NCBI RefSeq assembly: GCF_001605725.1
Contig: NZ_CP011530.1
Location: forward strand, 868,001-932,000
Source: Mycobacteroides immunogenum
GTDB taxonomy: Bacteria; Actinomycetota; Actinomycetes; Mycobacteriales; Mycobacteriaceae
Length of the DNA stretch: 64,000 bases
Direction of reading: 5' to 3'
Part shown: piece after piece, positions 1-8,751 of the stretch
How the letters are laid out: each line of letters begins with the position of its first letter
Position numbering within the stretch: position 1 is the stretch's first letter
Program-made: the position numbers and the translations under genes
The notes under the pieces: generated by a model
The model's input: the letters and a program-made list of their open reading frames with translations, nothing else
Database searches by the model: none
What the model was told of the DNA's origin: nothing

Positions 1-86
1 CGCTCCATGGCGGCTCCGGCCAACCCACACATCTCCCCCAGCTGTGCCGACAATGAGGACAGCTGCTCCTGAAACGCGGTACGCAT
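1..86 (-). CDS. phoY2: PhoU-like regulator PhoY2, 5' end only
   Basis: Only the first 28 codons lie in the window. The complement of 84-86 is ATG and the reading begins MRTAFQEQLSSLSAQLGEMC, which I recognise as the N-terminus of mycobacterial PhoY2. This is a PhoU-family protein of two three-helix repeats that restrains the SenX3-RegX3 phosphate response through the Pst transporter. Its place next to the LCP gene matches the phoY2-Rv0822c order of M. tuberculosis. The rest of the gene is outside the window, so integrity cannot be judged. Confidence 0.85.
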   Translation of the reverse strand, partial: MRTAFQEQLSSLSAQLGEMCGLAGAAME

Positions 87-199
87 GGATCAAGCCTACG
101 GACCCGTCGCCGTCGAGTCATGGACCTGGTGTGAACGGCGAGTGAATGCCACTACAGGTTCCGTGGACGAAACTGCGAGCGGCGTCTAAATAGGCCGGA

Positions 200-2509
200 C
201 TATCCGCAGCTAGTGTCGCCGGCGTTGACGACGGTGAGGTCGACCGGAAGCTCGGCGGGGGCCATCGCGCCCGAGGACAGCTGCAGCGGGACGGTCGAAC
301 CGGCGGCGGGTGGAGCCTGCAGGTTGGCGGTGGAGGCGTAGTCGGTGCCGAGCACCACCCGCACCGTGGTCTGCGCGCCGGTGATGCGCTGCAGTTTGGC
401 GCCGCCGAACGAGGCGGCAACCGTCGCGGCCTGCTGCTCATGGCCCGGTGAGAAGAAGACGGTCGTGGTGGGCAGCGACGACGGGTAGTCGTCGGTGGTG
501 GTGATGCCGAATCCGTACCTGGTCAGCTGGCTGGCCGCCGATGCGGCCAGGCCGGTTTGGCCCGTGCTGTTGGACACGTGCACGTTGATCTCGCTGGGAT
601 CGGTGGTGACCAGGTCAACCTGCTCGCTCGGCATAGCCTCGGGAGTTGGTGTGGCAGTTGATGTTTCACCAAGCTCACTCGCGACCCCGTGTTCGCTGGA
701 GGCCAAGGTGGTGTCCTGGGCGGTGGTGCCGGGCATCGGGACGCGGGTGCCGTCGGGCTGCAGTTCGCCGGGCAGCGGATCGTCATTGATGATGGCGTCG
801 AAGATCTTTCGGATATCCGTGGTGCGCGGGGTCTCGTTGCCCTCTGAGTCGGTGCCGTCGGTGGGTACCGTCAGGAAGGTGATCCGGCCGGCCTTCACGT
901 CCTGGAGCGACTGGCCAAGGTCCACAAGGTCTTTCGTTCTGATGTTGTCGACGTAGGAGTCGTCGATGAAGGTGTTCACCACGTTGTTGAGCTTGCTCAG
1001 CGAGAAGAACGTGTTGTGCGAAATCATCGAACGCAGCAGTGAGGACAGGAACAGCTGCTGGCGTTTGATGCGCCCGTAGTCGCCGTTGTATTCGGTGGTG
1101 ACCTGCCGTGCGCGCACGTACTGCAGGGCGGTGTGACCGTCGATGGTTTGGCGTCCGGCGTTTTGCAGCACGGTGCCGAGCTCGTAGTCCTCGATGGGCG
1201 TGGGGGAGCACACCTCGACCCCGCCGACGGCGTCGACGATCTTGGAGAATCCGGCGAAATCCACTCCGAGGAAGCGGTTGATGTTCAGCCCCGACAGTTT
1301 CTGGATGACCTTGACCAGACACTTGGGGCCACCGAAGGCGAACGCCGAGTTGAGCTTTGTCTCGGTGTAGGCCTTGTCGGGCCCGTAGGATTTGGTGTCT
1401 TCGTTCCACACCTCGCACAGCGTGGGCTGGATGGCCAGATCGCGGGGAAAGGACACCACGGCGACGCGCTTCCTGTTGGCAGGAATGTTGACCAACATGA
1501 TGGTGTCCGAGCGGGTGCCCTCGGCATCGGAGGTATCGCCGGCGCCCATAGCGCTGTTGGCGCCCGCGCGGGTGTCGACGCCGATGATGAGGAAGTTCTC
1601 GTCGCCGTACTGGCCATTCGGGTCGCGGATGTCGCGGGAGTTCGGATCCAGCGCTTCAACGCGGTTGAGTCTGCTGTTCTTGACGTTGCTCCACTGCCAG
1701 GCCCCGCCGGTCAGGGTGAGCGAGCACACCGCGACGACGGCGGCGATGGAGCGCCCGAGATAGACGGGCCGCCGTGAGCGTTTGGGTTCTTCTTCCCGCA
1801 TAACGGCTTCGGTGTTGCCCACCCGGATCGGGATGGCGCGGGTATCGATGTTGTCGTCCAGATTCGAAGCCCGGACGCGCCGCGCGGCGGCCTTGTCGTA
1901 GAGGGGAGCATCGTCCGGGTAGTCCACGTAGTCCGGGTGCTCGTCGGCAGGCCGATCGAACTCGGGCGCGGATTCGGGCACCTGCGGGAGGACGTCGGTA
2001 TGGCTTTCGAAATGGCTGTCGTCGGCGAACGACGCTGGAGCAGGCTCCTCTGCGTAGTCGTCCGGATCTTGGGTGCGCGCGTGCCGGCGGGAACGGCGGC
2101 CACCGTTGGCGCCCTCGCGGGCCAGCAGATCGGCGACCGAGAGCGAGTGGGACCCGGTCTCGTGCGCGGATTGCACCGGCGCCGGGGAGGGTTTGGGGGC
2201 CGATCCATTGGATACGGGCCTGGGGGGCCGCGCGGCGGGCCGTGAGTTGGCGCGGGGTGGCGGCGCCTCGGGAAGGGCCTGGGGCGTTTCGCGCAGCGAT
2301 TGTTCGATCTGCAGGCGCCGTGTCCACTCGTCATCGGTGGGGTCAGGCAGCGAGTGATTCAGAGCGGGCGGCGGTGTCCACGGTGTGTTGGACGGCTCCG
2401 GCGCTACGTCGATGTCAGGATGACTTCCAACGGGTTCGATGGCGCGTTCCCACGGGGCCGAGCCGTACGCGCGTGGTTGGGCAGGAGTGGCGTTTGGGCC
2501 ATCACCCAT
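200..2509 (-). CDS. LytR-CpsA-Psr (LCP) family cell wall ligase, Rv0822c-like
   Basis: LCP proteins transfer glycopolymers such as arabinogalactan onto peptidoglycan outside the membrane. The 769-residue protein has a long acidic, proline-rich cytoplasmic N-terminus (about 1-245), one membrane segment (about 253-273), the LCP domain from about 304 (ENFLIIGVDTRAG, RSDTIMLVNI, VSFPRDLAI) and a C-terminal LytR_C domain (EINVHVSNSTGQTGLA onward). An in-frame TTG lies two codons upstream, but the ATG at 2509 sits six bases after a CGAGG ribosome site and was chosen. The neighbours phoY2, dus and desA1 match the Rv0821c-Rv0824c block. It is one of several LCP paralogues expected in a mycobacterium; its exact substrate is not shown by the sequence. 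Confidence 0.88.
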   Translation of the reverse strand: MGDGPNATPAQPRAYGSAPWERAIEPVGSHPDIDVAPEPSNTPWTPPPALNHSLPDPTDDEWTRRLQIEQSLRETPQALPEAPPPRANSRPAARPPRPVSNGSAPKPSPAPVQSAHETGSHSLSVADLLAREGANGGRRSRRHARTQDPDDYAEEPAPASFADDSHFESHTDVLPQVPESAPEFDRPADEHPDYVDYPDDAPLYDKAAARRVRASNLDDNIDTRAIPIRVGNTEAVMREEEPKRSRRPVYLGRSIAAVVAVCSLTLTGGAWQWSNVKNSRLNRVEALDPNSRDIRDPNGQYGDENFLIIGVDTRAGANSAMGAGDTSDAEGTRSDTIMLVNIPANRKRVAVVSFPRDLAIQPTLCEVWNEDTKSYGPDKAYTETKLNSAFAFGGPKCLVKVIQKLSGLNINRFLGVDFAGFSKIVDAVGGVEVCSPTPIEDYELGTVLQNAGRQTIDGHTALQYVRARQVTTEYNGDYGRIKRQQLFLSSLLRSMISHNTFFSLSKLNNVVNTFIDDSYVDNIRTKDLVDLGQSLQDVKAGRITFLTVPTDGTDSEGNETPRTTDIRKIFDAIINDDPLPGELQPDGTRVPMPGTTAQDTTLASSEHGVASELGETSTATPTPEAMPSEQVDLVTTDPSEINVHVSNSTGQTGLAASAASQLTRYGFGITTTDDYPSSLPTTTVFFSPGHEQQAATVAASFGGAKLQRITGAQTTVRVVLGTDYASTANLQAPPAAGSTVPLQLSSGAMAPAELPVDLTVVNAGDTSCG

Positions 2510-2657
2510 GTTCAACCTCGCTTAAAAACGTCTGGACAGTTGCAAGTACACGGCACACCGGCAGCAGATAACGCCGTGCCCGGGGCACGGTCGTCGTCAC
2601 ATGCTACTGAGCATTGCCGCAGATCACCATGCCCGGTGACCGAGATGTGACCCCATG

Positions 2658-3833
2658 TCACCCACCAGAGTGCATGACATCGGCGGCTGAGGGAACCGTG
2701 CAATCGTCGGGGTCATTGAGCCAGCCATCGGGCAGCGACACCTTCGCGGGTGACCCCTGGCGCCCGCGCGGCCCGTTTCCACCTTCGGGGAAGGGGGCGG
2801 CGTGATCGAGCTGTTTGAGGAGGGTGTCCAGCTCGGCGCGGGTGTGCACGAGTGCGAGCGCGCGCCGGATGTCGCCGCCGGCGGGGAAGCCGTGCAGATA
2901 CCAGGCGATGTGCTTGCGCATGTCGCGCAACGCCTTGTCCTCGCCAAAATGATCGACGAGCAACTCCGCGTGGCGTCGCATGATGTCCGTTACCTGTCCG
3001 AGATTTGGCGGCTCGGGAATCGTCTGACCGTTGAAAACGGCACTCAGCTCGGTGAACAGCCACGGCCGCCCAAGGCATCCGCGGCCAATGACGACCCCAT
3101 CGCAACCGGTCTGTTCCATCATCGCGATGGCATCGGCGGCGTCGAAGATATCGCCGTTCCCCAGGACCGGGATGGATGTCACGTGGTTCTTGAGCGCGGT
3201 GATCTGGCTCCAGTCGGCGGTGCCCGAGTAGCGCTGCGAGGCGGTGCGCGCGTGCAGGGCGACGGCCGCTGCTCCCTCTGACTCGGCGATGGCGCCGGCA
3301 TCCAGATGGGTGTGATGGTCGTCGTCGATGCCGATGCGGAACTTGACCGTCACGGGGATGTCGGTGCCCTCCGTGGCGCGCACGGCGGCGGCGACGATCT
3401 GCCCGAACAGTCGCCGCTTGTAAGGGAGCGCGGCGCCGCCACCGTTGCGGGTGACTTTCGGGACCGGGCAGCCGAAGTTCATATCGATGTGGTCGGCGAG
3501 GTTGTCGTCGACCACCATCTTGGCGGCGCGGTAGGTGGTCTCCGGATCGACCGAATACAGCTGGAGGGATCGTGGCGATTCCTCGGGGGAGAAGGTCGTC
3601 ATGTGCAGCGTGACGGGGTGTCGCTCGGCGAGTGCGCGGGCGGTCACCATCTCGCAGACGTACAACCCGCTGACGGTTCCCGTGGTGGCCAGTTCCAGCT
3701 CGCGGCACAGGGTGCGGAACGCGACGTTGGTGACACCGGCCATCGGGGCCAGCACCACCGGGCTTGGCAATGCCAGAGACCCGATCCGCAGTGTGCGTGA
3801 TCGGGCCTCTGGTAGGTCGACAGATGCGGTCAC
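2658..3833 (-). CDS. dus: tRNA-dihydrouridine synthase (DusB/NifR3 family)
   Basis: This FMN enzyme reduces uridine to dihydrouridine in the tRNA D-loop. The 391 residues show the TIM-barrel signatures APMAGVTNVAFR near the N-terminus, MNFGCPVPKV with the catalytic cysteine, and VIGRGCLGRPWLF for phosphate/FMN binding. The start is GTG at 3833, six bases after the desA1 stop, so the two genes are probably cotranscribed. A C-terminal tail of about 50 residues beyond the barrel ends in a polar segment. It corresponds by position and content to Rv0823c. No ribosome site is obvious, which fits translational coupling to desA1. Confidence 0.93.
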   Translation of the reverse strand: MTASVDLPEARSRTLRIGSLALPSPVVLAPMAGVTNVAFRTLCRELELATTGTVSGLYVCEMVTARALAERHPVTLHMTTFSPEESPRSLQLYSVDPETTYRAAKMVVDDNLADHIDMNFGCPVPKVTRNGGGAALPYKRRLFGQIVAAAVRATEGTDIPVTVKFRIGIDDDHHTHLDAGAIAESEGAAAVALHARTASQRYSGTADWSQITALKNHVTSIPVLGNGDIFDAADAIAMMEQTGCDGVVIGRGCLGRPWLFTELSAVFNGQTIPEPPNLGQVTDIMRRHAELLVDHFGEDKALRDMRKHIAWYLHGFPAGGDIRRALALVHTRAELDTLLKQLDHAAPFPEGGNGPRGRQGSPAKVSLPDGWLNDPDDCTVPSAADVMHSGG

Positions 3834-3839
3834 GGGCGG

Positions 3840-4847
3840 CTAGACGCTGACCGTTTCCTTGGCGGCCTTCGCGGCCTGGCGTTCGGCGCGCTTGGCCTGA
3901 CGGTCGAGGTACTTGGCCTTGACCTCTTCGAAGTCCGCCGACGTCTTCTTGAGATCGCCGATGATGCGGTCGAGGTCCTCGCGGTACCACTCGGCGTCGC
4001 CGCTGATGTCGTCGCGTTCAAAGATGCGCCACTTGCGCAGCACCGGCATCACCACCTCGTCGAGGTGCGACTGTGGGTCGTAGACGCCGCCGGTGGCGAT
4101 GGTGACGGCGTTGCGGCGGAATCCCGGAATCGTGTAGCCGGGCATCTTGAAGTTGTCGAGCACCTTGTGGATCGACTTCAGGGCCTGGTCGGGGGCAATC
4201 TGCATGCCCGCCTCGACGAGGTTGCGGTAGAAGATCATGTGCAGGTTCTCGTCGGTGGAGATGCGCTTGAGCAGCTCATCGGCGACGGGCTCGGCGCAGG
4301 CCTTGCCGGTGTTGCGATGCGAGACGCGGGTGGCCAACTCCTGGAAGGTCACGTACACGACTGAGTCGAACAGACTCTCGGCGAACAGTTCGTCGCCGCC
4401 TTGGCGGTTCTGGCCGGGGGAGAAGCCGCGGGTCATCTGCTCTACGCGCAGTTTCTCCAGCTCCACCGGATCGACCGAGCGGGTGACGACGAGATAGTCG
4501 CGGATGGCGATGCCGTGCCGGTTTTCCTCGGCGGTCCAACGATTGACCCAGGTGCCCCAGGGGCCGTCCATGGTGAAGTTCATCGCGATCTCGCGGTGGT
4601 ACGACGGCAGGTTGTCCTCGGTCAGCAGGTTGGTGATCATCGCGACCTTGGCGACCTCGGAGAGCTTGGACTGCTCGGGATCCCAGTCCTGCCCACCCAG
4701 GGCCTTGTAGTTCTTGCCCTCGGCCCACGGCACGTAATCGTGCGGATTCCAGTCCTTGGTGACACCGAGGTGACGGTGAACATTCTCCTCGACCACAGGT
4801 TCGAGCTCATGCAGTAGCTCAAGATCGGTGAATTCCTTCTGCGGCAT
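3840..4847 (-). CDS. desA1: acyl-[ACP] desaturase DesA1
   Basis: Diiron desaturase that introduces double bonds into ACP-bound acyl chains during mycolic acid synthesis; it is essential in several mycobacteria. The 335-residue protein shows the two diiron helices: a glutamate region with WTAEENRHG (about 104-112) and ISTDENLHM (about 195-203), that is, two E/D-E-x-x-H ligand sets. Length matches M. tuberculosis DesA1 (338). The ATG at 4847 is preceded by GAGGA. The C-terminus is a charged Lys/Ala-rich helix. It heads a desA1-dus transcription unit; the upstream gap holds repeated ACAGATA motifs described separately. Confidence 0.95.
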   Translation of the reverse strand: MPQKEFTDLELLHELEPVVEENVHRHLGVTKDWNPHDYVPWAEGKNYKALGGQDWDPEQSKLSEVAKVAMITNLLTEDNLPSYHREIAMNFTMDGPWGTWVNRWTAEENRHGIAIRDYLVVTRSVDPVELEKLRVEQMTRGFSPGQNRQGGDELFAESLFDSVVYVTFQELATRVSHRNTGKACAEPVADELLKRISTDENLHMIFYRNLVEAGMQIAPDQALKSIHKVLDNFKMPGYTIPGFRRNAVTIATGGVYDPQSHLDEVVMPVLRKWRIFERDDISGDAEWYREDLDRIIGDLKKTSADFEEVKAKYLDRQAKRAERQAAKAAKETVSV

Positions 4848-4866
4848 GAAGCGATCCTCGGGTTCG

Positions 4867-4909
4867 ACAGAGTTATCTGTATCCGGTAGTTGCAGTCAAT
4901 ATATCTGTA
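4867..4909. promoter_or_regulatory. candidate desA1 operator/promoter region
   Basis: Upstream of desA1 the inverted repeat ACAGA-GTTA-TCTGT occupies 4867-4880, and its half TATCTGTA recurs at 4902-4909, 28 bp away in the same orientation. On the minus strand TTGACT followed 16-17 bases later by GATAACT is a plausible -35/-10 pair overlapping the palindrome. In other mycobacteria the TetR-type repressor MadR controls desA1 and desA2 through palindromes upstream; whether this is its site is inference. Confidence 0.45.
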
Positions 4910-5060
4910 AACGGCGGTTGCATACAAGTGGACGGGCCGTGGCACACACCCACCCTTCCGCGTGCCTTCCGACGTGCGGATTAATGCATTTCTCGCTCAA
5001 GCTGCGAGGCCTCTACACCCGCAGTATGCTGGCTGGCAACCCAAGGTGGAGGTCTAACCA

Positions 5061-5408
5061 GTGAAGTCGGTAGTAAACGCGACCATTGTCGCGGTTGCGG
5101 GTGCGGGTTTCTCGTTGGCGATGGCTGGGTTGGCCCATGCGGGCGGCCCCACCGATACCACCGGGCAGTTCTACGGCGATGCTTCGTCGACGCTCAAGGG
5201 CGAGGGCTACACGGTCGTCGTCGCGGGTCGTTCCGGTGATCAGGTGGGCTTGGACAATTGCCTCGTCTCGCATCAGGAAGCCTTCACCGTCAAGAAGGGG
5301 CAGGACGACCGCGGCAAGATGGTCCACGTGACCCTGCGCTGCTACAAGGCGGAGGTCGCGGCGGCTAAGAAGGCTGCTGAGGAGAAGGCGAAGTCGGCCT
5401 CGACGTAA
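5061..5408 (+). CDS. small secreted protein of unknown function
   Basis: A 115-residue protein starting at GTG 5061, nine bases after a GGTGGAGG ribosome site. Residues 1-27 form a Sec signal peptide ending ...LAMAGLAHA, followed by a mature domain of about 75 residues with two cysteines (DNCLVSH and LRCYK) that could form a disulfide, then a Lys/Ala/Glu-rich tail. I do not recognise a family; the size and layout resemble the small exported cysteine-pair proteins common in mycobacteria. It is divergent from desA1, and its last 44 bases overlap the end of the convergent TetR gene. Confidence 0.75.
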   Translation: MKSVVNATIVAVAGAGFSLAMAGLAHAGGPTDTTGQFYGDASSTLKGEGYTVVVAGRSGDQVGLDNCLVSHQEAFTVKKGQDDRGKMVHVTLRCYKAEVAAAKKAAEEKAKSAST

Positions 5409-5997
5409 CCGTCGAGTGAGCGCCCTGTAGCAGTATCTGCACGCAATAGTCCACGAATCGCTGCCGGTCCACGGTGAGTTCTTCATTGAGGTATGCCCGA
5501 AAGAGGCTTGTCAGCGCGCCCACCAGGCTTGTGGCCACGAGTTGCTGCTGAACCTCGTCGGTGAGGTTGGTGCTGAGCTTCCCTTGTAATAACGCCACGA
5601 ATCGTGGCAGCCAGTCATATCCGGATTCCGAGAGCGTCGGCTCAAAGGTCGGTGCTATCAGCAAGACTCGGCCCATAGTCGGTTCGTCCACCATGAGCCG
5701 GACAAACGCGTCGACGCCTTCATGCGCGGACCGCGCGCCGCTGAGCGCCTCGATCGCACGGAATCCCACGTGGTCGTATACGGCCCTCACAAACGTGTCG
5801 CGGTCTGCGAAGTTCTCGTAGAAGTACCGCTCGGTTATGCCCGCGGATCGGCATACGGCGCGCACGGTGACTGCGGGGCGGGGGCGCTGGCCTAGTAGTC
5901 GCACGCCCGCGGCCATGAGTTCGCGTCGCCGCTCATCGGCGCGCTCGGCCGGTGAGACACCCGCCCAGCTACGTCGCTGCGCTTGACCGTTCGCCAC
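5365..5997 (-). CDS. TetR-family transcriptional regulator
   Basis: 210 residues with an N-terminal helix-turn-helix (VTVRAVCRSAGITERYFYENFADRD, about 43-67; only part of the motif is listed here as RAVCRSAGITERYFYENF) and an all-helical ligand domain. The start is GTG 5997 behind AGGAG. It is divergent from the DUF2236 gene at 6072, and an 18-bp palindrome lies in the 74-bp gap, the classical layout for a local repressor. Position relative to desA1 matches Rv0825c/Rv0826 of M. tuberculosis as I remember it. The ligand is unknown. Its 3' end overlaps the small secreted protein gene on the other strand. Confidence 0.88.
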   Translation of the reverse strand: MANGQAQRRSWAGVSPAERADERRRELMAAGVRLLGQRPRPAVTVRAVCRSAGITERYFYENFADRDTFVRAVYDHVGFRAIEALSGARSAHEGVDAFVRLMVDEPTMGRVLLIAPTFEPTLSESGYDWLPRFVALLQGKLSTNLTDEVQQQLVATSLVGALTSLFRAYLNEELTVDRQRFVDYCVQILLQGAHSTVTSRPTSPSPQQPS

Positions 5998-6022
5998 GGG
6001 TCTCCTAATCTGATATCAAAGT

Positions 6023-6040
6023 TGACAACATTGATTGTCA
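6023..6040. promoter_or_regulatory. candidate TetR operator
   Basis: Perfect inverted repeat TGACAA-N6-TTGTCA centred between the divergent TetR gene (start 5997) and the DUF2236 gene (start 6072). A TTGACA hexamer (6022-6027) overlaps the left arm, so binding there would block a promoter reading right. Confidence 0.6.
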
Positions 6041-6071
6041 CTATACGTCGAACCGCAATGGAGCGTTCCGA

Positions 6072-7088
6072 ATGGTCAACGATATGTCCGAGCTGGCTCA
6101 CGTGCAGCCCGCGGCTGAATCCGGCGCGTTTACGTCGGGCTGTCCGGTGAGTCACGGAACGGGTAAGGCCATGCCGGTACCGCTGGGCCCGGAATCGTTG
6201 ACGTGGAAGTACTTCGGTGACTGGCGCGGCATGCTGCAGGGGCCCTATGCCGGCTCCATGCAAAACATGCACCCGCAGCTGGGTGCGGCGGTGGAGCAGC
6301 ATTCGCAGTTCTTCCGGGAGCGCTGGCAGCGGCTCCTGCGCTCGCTATACCCGATCGGCGGGGTGGTATTCGACGGCGACAGGGCGCCGATGACGGGCGC
6401 CGAAGTGCGCGACTATCACGTCGATATCAAGGGAGTCGACGATCAGGGACGTCGCTACAGCGCACTCAACCCGGACGTCTTCTATTGGGCGCACGCCACT
6501 TTCTTCATGGGCACGATCATCGTGGCGGAGCGTTTCTGCGGGGGAATCACCGAGGCCGACAAGCGCCAGCTCTTCGATGAGCACATCACCTGGTATCAGA
6601 TGTACGGCATGAGCATGCGGCCGGTGCCCAAGACCTGGGAGGAATTCCAGGAGTACTGGGATCACATGTGCACCAATGTTTTAGAGGACAATAAGGCAAC
6701 TCGCGATGTGCTGGATCTGACCACCTTGGCGGTACCGCCCTTTGCGCCCTGGATCCCCGCGTGGTTGTGGGCGTTGCAGCGGCGCATGTTGTCGCCGTTC
6801 TTTGTGTGGTTCACGGTGGGTCTTTATGACCCTGCCGTTCGAAAGAGGTTGGGTTACAGCTGGTCCCGTAGAGATGAGTGGATGCATCGCAAATTCGGGC
6901 AGCTGGTCAATGTGGTCTTCAGGTTTGTTCCCGAGCGGTTCCGTCGGCACCCACGCGCGCGTGCCGGATGGGATCGTGCGCGCGGGCGCATCCCCGCCGA
7001 CGCTCCGTTGCCGCAGACCCCGGACCGCAACCTGCCGCCGTTGGACACCTGGGGCAGCCCCAATCACTACAACCCCAAGGTTTCCTAG
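6072..7088 (+). CDS. DUF2236 / MpaB-like oxygenase family protein
   Basis: 338 residues of the DUF2236 family, whose studied members (latex clearing protein, the MpaB ER-bound oxygenase) are heme-dependent oxygenases. The family hallmark is visible as ALNPDVFYWAHATFFMG at about 134-150, with conserved Tyr/Trp/His, preceded by R-D-Y-H-V-D-I-K. Two hydrophobic stretches occur around 215-245 (PPFAPWIPAWLWAL and FFVWFTVGLY). The ATG at 6072 follows GGAG. It is the likely target of the divergent TetR regulator. The substrate is unknown; the desA1 neighbourhood suggests lipid, but that is inference. Confidence 0.82.
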   Translation: MVNDMSELAHVQPAAESGAFTSGCPVSHGTGKAMPVPLGPESLTWKYFGDWRGMLQGPYAGSMQNMHPQLGAAVEQHSQFFRERWQRLLRSLYPIGGVVFDGDRAPMTGAEVRDYHVDIKGVDDQGRRYSALNPDVFYWAHATFFMGTIIVAERFCGGITEADKRQLFDEHITWYQMYGMSMRPVPKTWEEFQEYWDHMCTNVLEDNKATRDVLDLTTLAVPPFAPWIPAWLWALQRRMLSPFFVWFTVGLYDPAVRKRLGYSWSRRDEWMHRKFGQLVNVVFRFVPERFRRHPRARAGWDRARGRIPADAPLPQTPDRNLPPLDTWGSPNHYNPKVS

Positions 7089-7143
7089 CCGCGGTGTGGA
7101 TTTCGGCGGTGGCGACAGGTCCGTGGTGACATGATTGCTGCCC

Positions 7144-7818
7144 ATGGCAGGAAGTTGGGGTTCCGTCCTCACCGGGCTCGTCCCGCTCGGTCTGGTTGTC
7201 GCACTCTCGCCGATCACCGTCATTCCGGCGGTCCTGGTGTTGCAGGCGCCCCGGCCGCGGCCGAGCGGCCTTGCCTTTCTTGCCGGCTGGGTGCTGGGCC
7301 TGGCTGTACTGACGACGGTGTGTGTGGCGGCGACCGGGCTACTTGGTGGGCCACATAGGTCGGCACCGACCTGGGCCTCCTGGCTGCGGGTGGCCCTAGG
7401 GTCGTCGCTCATCCTGTTCGGTATCTACCGATGGCTGACCCGGCACCGCCACACCGACTCACCGGGCTGGATGCGATCGTTCGCCACCATCACCCCAATC
7501 CGGGCCGCTATCACCGGGACTGCGCTCGTGGCGCTTCGTCCCGATGTCCTCTTTATCTGCATCCCCGCCGGATTGGCGATCGGCGCCAGTGGGCTCGACG
7601 AAGCGGATCGCTGGACGGCCGCTGTCTTCTTCATCGTGGTCGCCGCGTCTTCGGTTGCCGTACCGATATTGGCCTATGCCGCTGCGGGCCACCGCCTCGA
7701 CGACGAGATGCGACGGCTCAAGGACTGGATGGAGAAGAACAACGCCGGGTTGATGGCCGCGATCCTGGTCGTCATCGGTGTCATGGTGCTGTACAACGGG
7801 ATCGATGCCCTGCGGTGA
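7144..7818 (+). CDS. GAP/Sap-family (LysE superfamily) membrane protein
   Basis: 224-residue integral membrane protein with about six hydrophobic segments (LVPLGLVVALSPITVIPAVL, AFLAGWVLGLAVLTTVCV, WLRVALGSSLILFGIYRWL, LVALRPDVLFICIPAGL, WTAAVFFIVVAASSVAVPIL, AAILVVIGVMVLYNGIDAL). The P-L-x-x-S-P-I-T-V-I-P pattern is typical of GPL/sulfolipid-addressing (GAP/Sap) proteins, which help move glycolipids to the mycobacterial surface. ATG 7144 was preferred to an in-frame TTG at 7135. The gene follows the DUF2236 gene on the same strand and ends 8 bp from the convergent dehydrogenase gene. Confidence 0.75.
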   Translation: MAGSWGSVLTGLVPLGLVVALSPITVIPAVLVLQAPRPRPSGLAFLAGWVLGLAVLTTVCVAATGLLGGPHRSAPTWASWLRVALGSSLILFGIYRWLTRHRHTDSPGWMRSFATITPIRAAITGTALVALRPDVLFICIPAGLAIGASGLDEADRWTAAVFFIVVAASSVAVPILAYAAAGHRLDDEMRRLKDWMEKNNAGLMAAILVVIGVMVLYNGIDALR

Positions 7819-7826
7819 GTGCGCGC

Positions 7827-8711
7827 TCAGCCGTGTGATGGCTGTGGGTAGTCGTCATAGAAACCCGCACCGGACTTCACGCCCAGCTTGCCCTCGTCGA
7901 CGTATCGCTGCAGAAGGTCGCGTGACTTGGCGGGTATGTACGGGAAGTGCTTGATGTAGTTGTCCTCGATGTCTAGTGCGACGTCGAGCCCGACTCGATC
8001 GATGGCGCGGAATACGCCCACGGGGCCCATGCCGGAGGCGACCCAGATGCGGTCGAACTCGGCGGGTGTCGAAACTCCCTCGGCGACAACGGCTAGGGCT
8101 TCACGCTTAACGGCCGCCCACACTCGGTTGATGATGAAGCCGACACTTTCCTTGCGTGCGACGGCGGTGACGAAACCGTGCTTGGGCAGTTCTTCGCTGA
8201 GAATGTCGAAGATCCGCTCATCGGTATGCCCGTCGGTGACCAGTTCGGCCTGTGGTGCCTCGGGTGGCTGCCCGTAGTGGGTGTTCAGAACCCGCTCCGG
8301 ATGCTTGACCTTGCCGATGAGTTCGCTGCTCATGAAGGACGACGAGTTGGTGCCGATAATGGCGTCGGGCTCGGCGATCTCCTCCAGCTGGCCCAGGATG
8401 TCGATCTTGAGCGCCTGCACCTCGGGAACCGATTCGACCACGTACCAAGCATTTTTCACCGCGCTGGGCAGGTCGGTGAAGTACTCGATGGTCGCGGGCT
8501 GAGCGCCCTGATCGGCGCGGGCCTTGACCAGTTCGGGGATGCGCTGCTCGAGGAATTCCCGGGCCGACCGCAGGGAGTCCTCGGAGACGTCATAGAGATG
8601 CACCACACCGCCACGCGTGGCGAAGGTGAGGGCGATACGGCGCCCGAGTGTTCCCGCGCCCAACACGGCGACCGGACGATGGGCGATATCTGTCGGGGGT
8701 GAATAGGTCAT
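7827..8711 (-). CDS. 3-hydroxyacyl-CoA dehydrogenase-type NAD-dependent dehydrogenase
   Basis: 294 residues with an N-terminal Rossmann domain (VLGAGTLGRRIAL, about 15-27), the family signature GTNSSSFMSS near 117, and a C-terminal helical domain ending LGVKSGAGFYDDYP, typical of 3-hydroxybutyryl-CoA dehydrogenases. The N-x-H-Y-G-Q-P-P segment differs from the usual H-F-F-N-P, so the substrate may not be a simple acyl-CoA. ATG 8711 follows AAGGAC. It is the third gene of an apparent minus-strand operon with a beta-propeller protein and a second dehydrogenase of the same superfamily. Confidence 0.82.
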   Translation of the reverse strand: MTYSPPTDIAHRPVAVLGAGTLGRRIALTFATRGGVVHLYDVSEDSLRSAREFLEQRIPELVKARADQGAQPATIEYFTDLPSAVKNAWYVVESVPEVQALKIDILGQLEEIAEPDAIIGTNSSSFMSSELIGKVKHPERVLNTHYGQPPEAPQAELVTDGHTDERIFDILSEELPKHGFVTAVARKESVGFIINRVWAAVKREALAVVAEGVSTPAEFDRIWVASGMGPVGVFRAIDRVGLDVALDIEDNYIKHFPYIPAKSRDLLQRYVDEGKLGVKSGAGFYDDYPQPSHG

Positions 8712-8751
8712 TGTCCAGTCCTTAGCTATCTTGGTGAAAGGTGAATTACGT

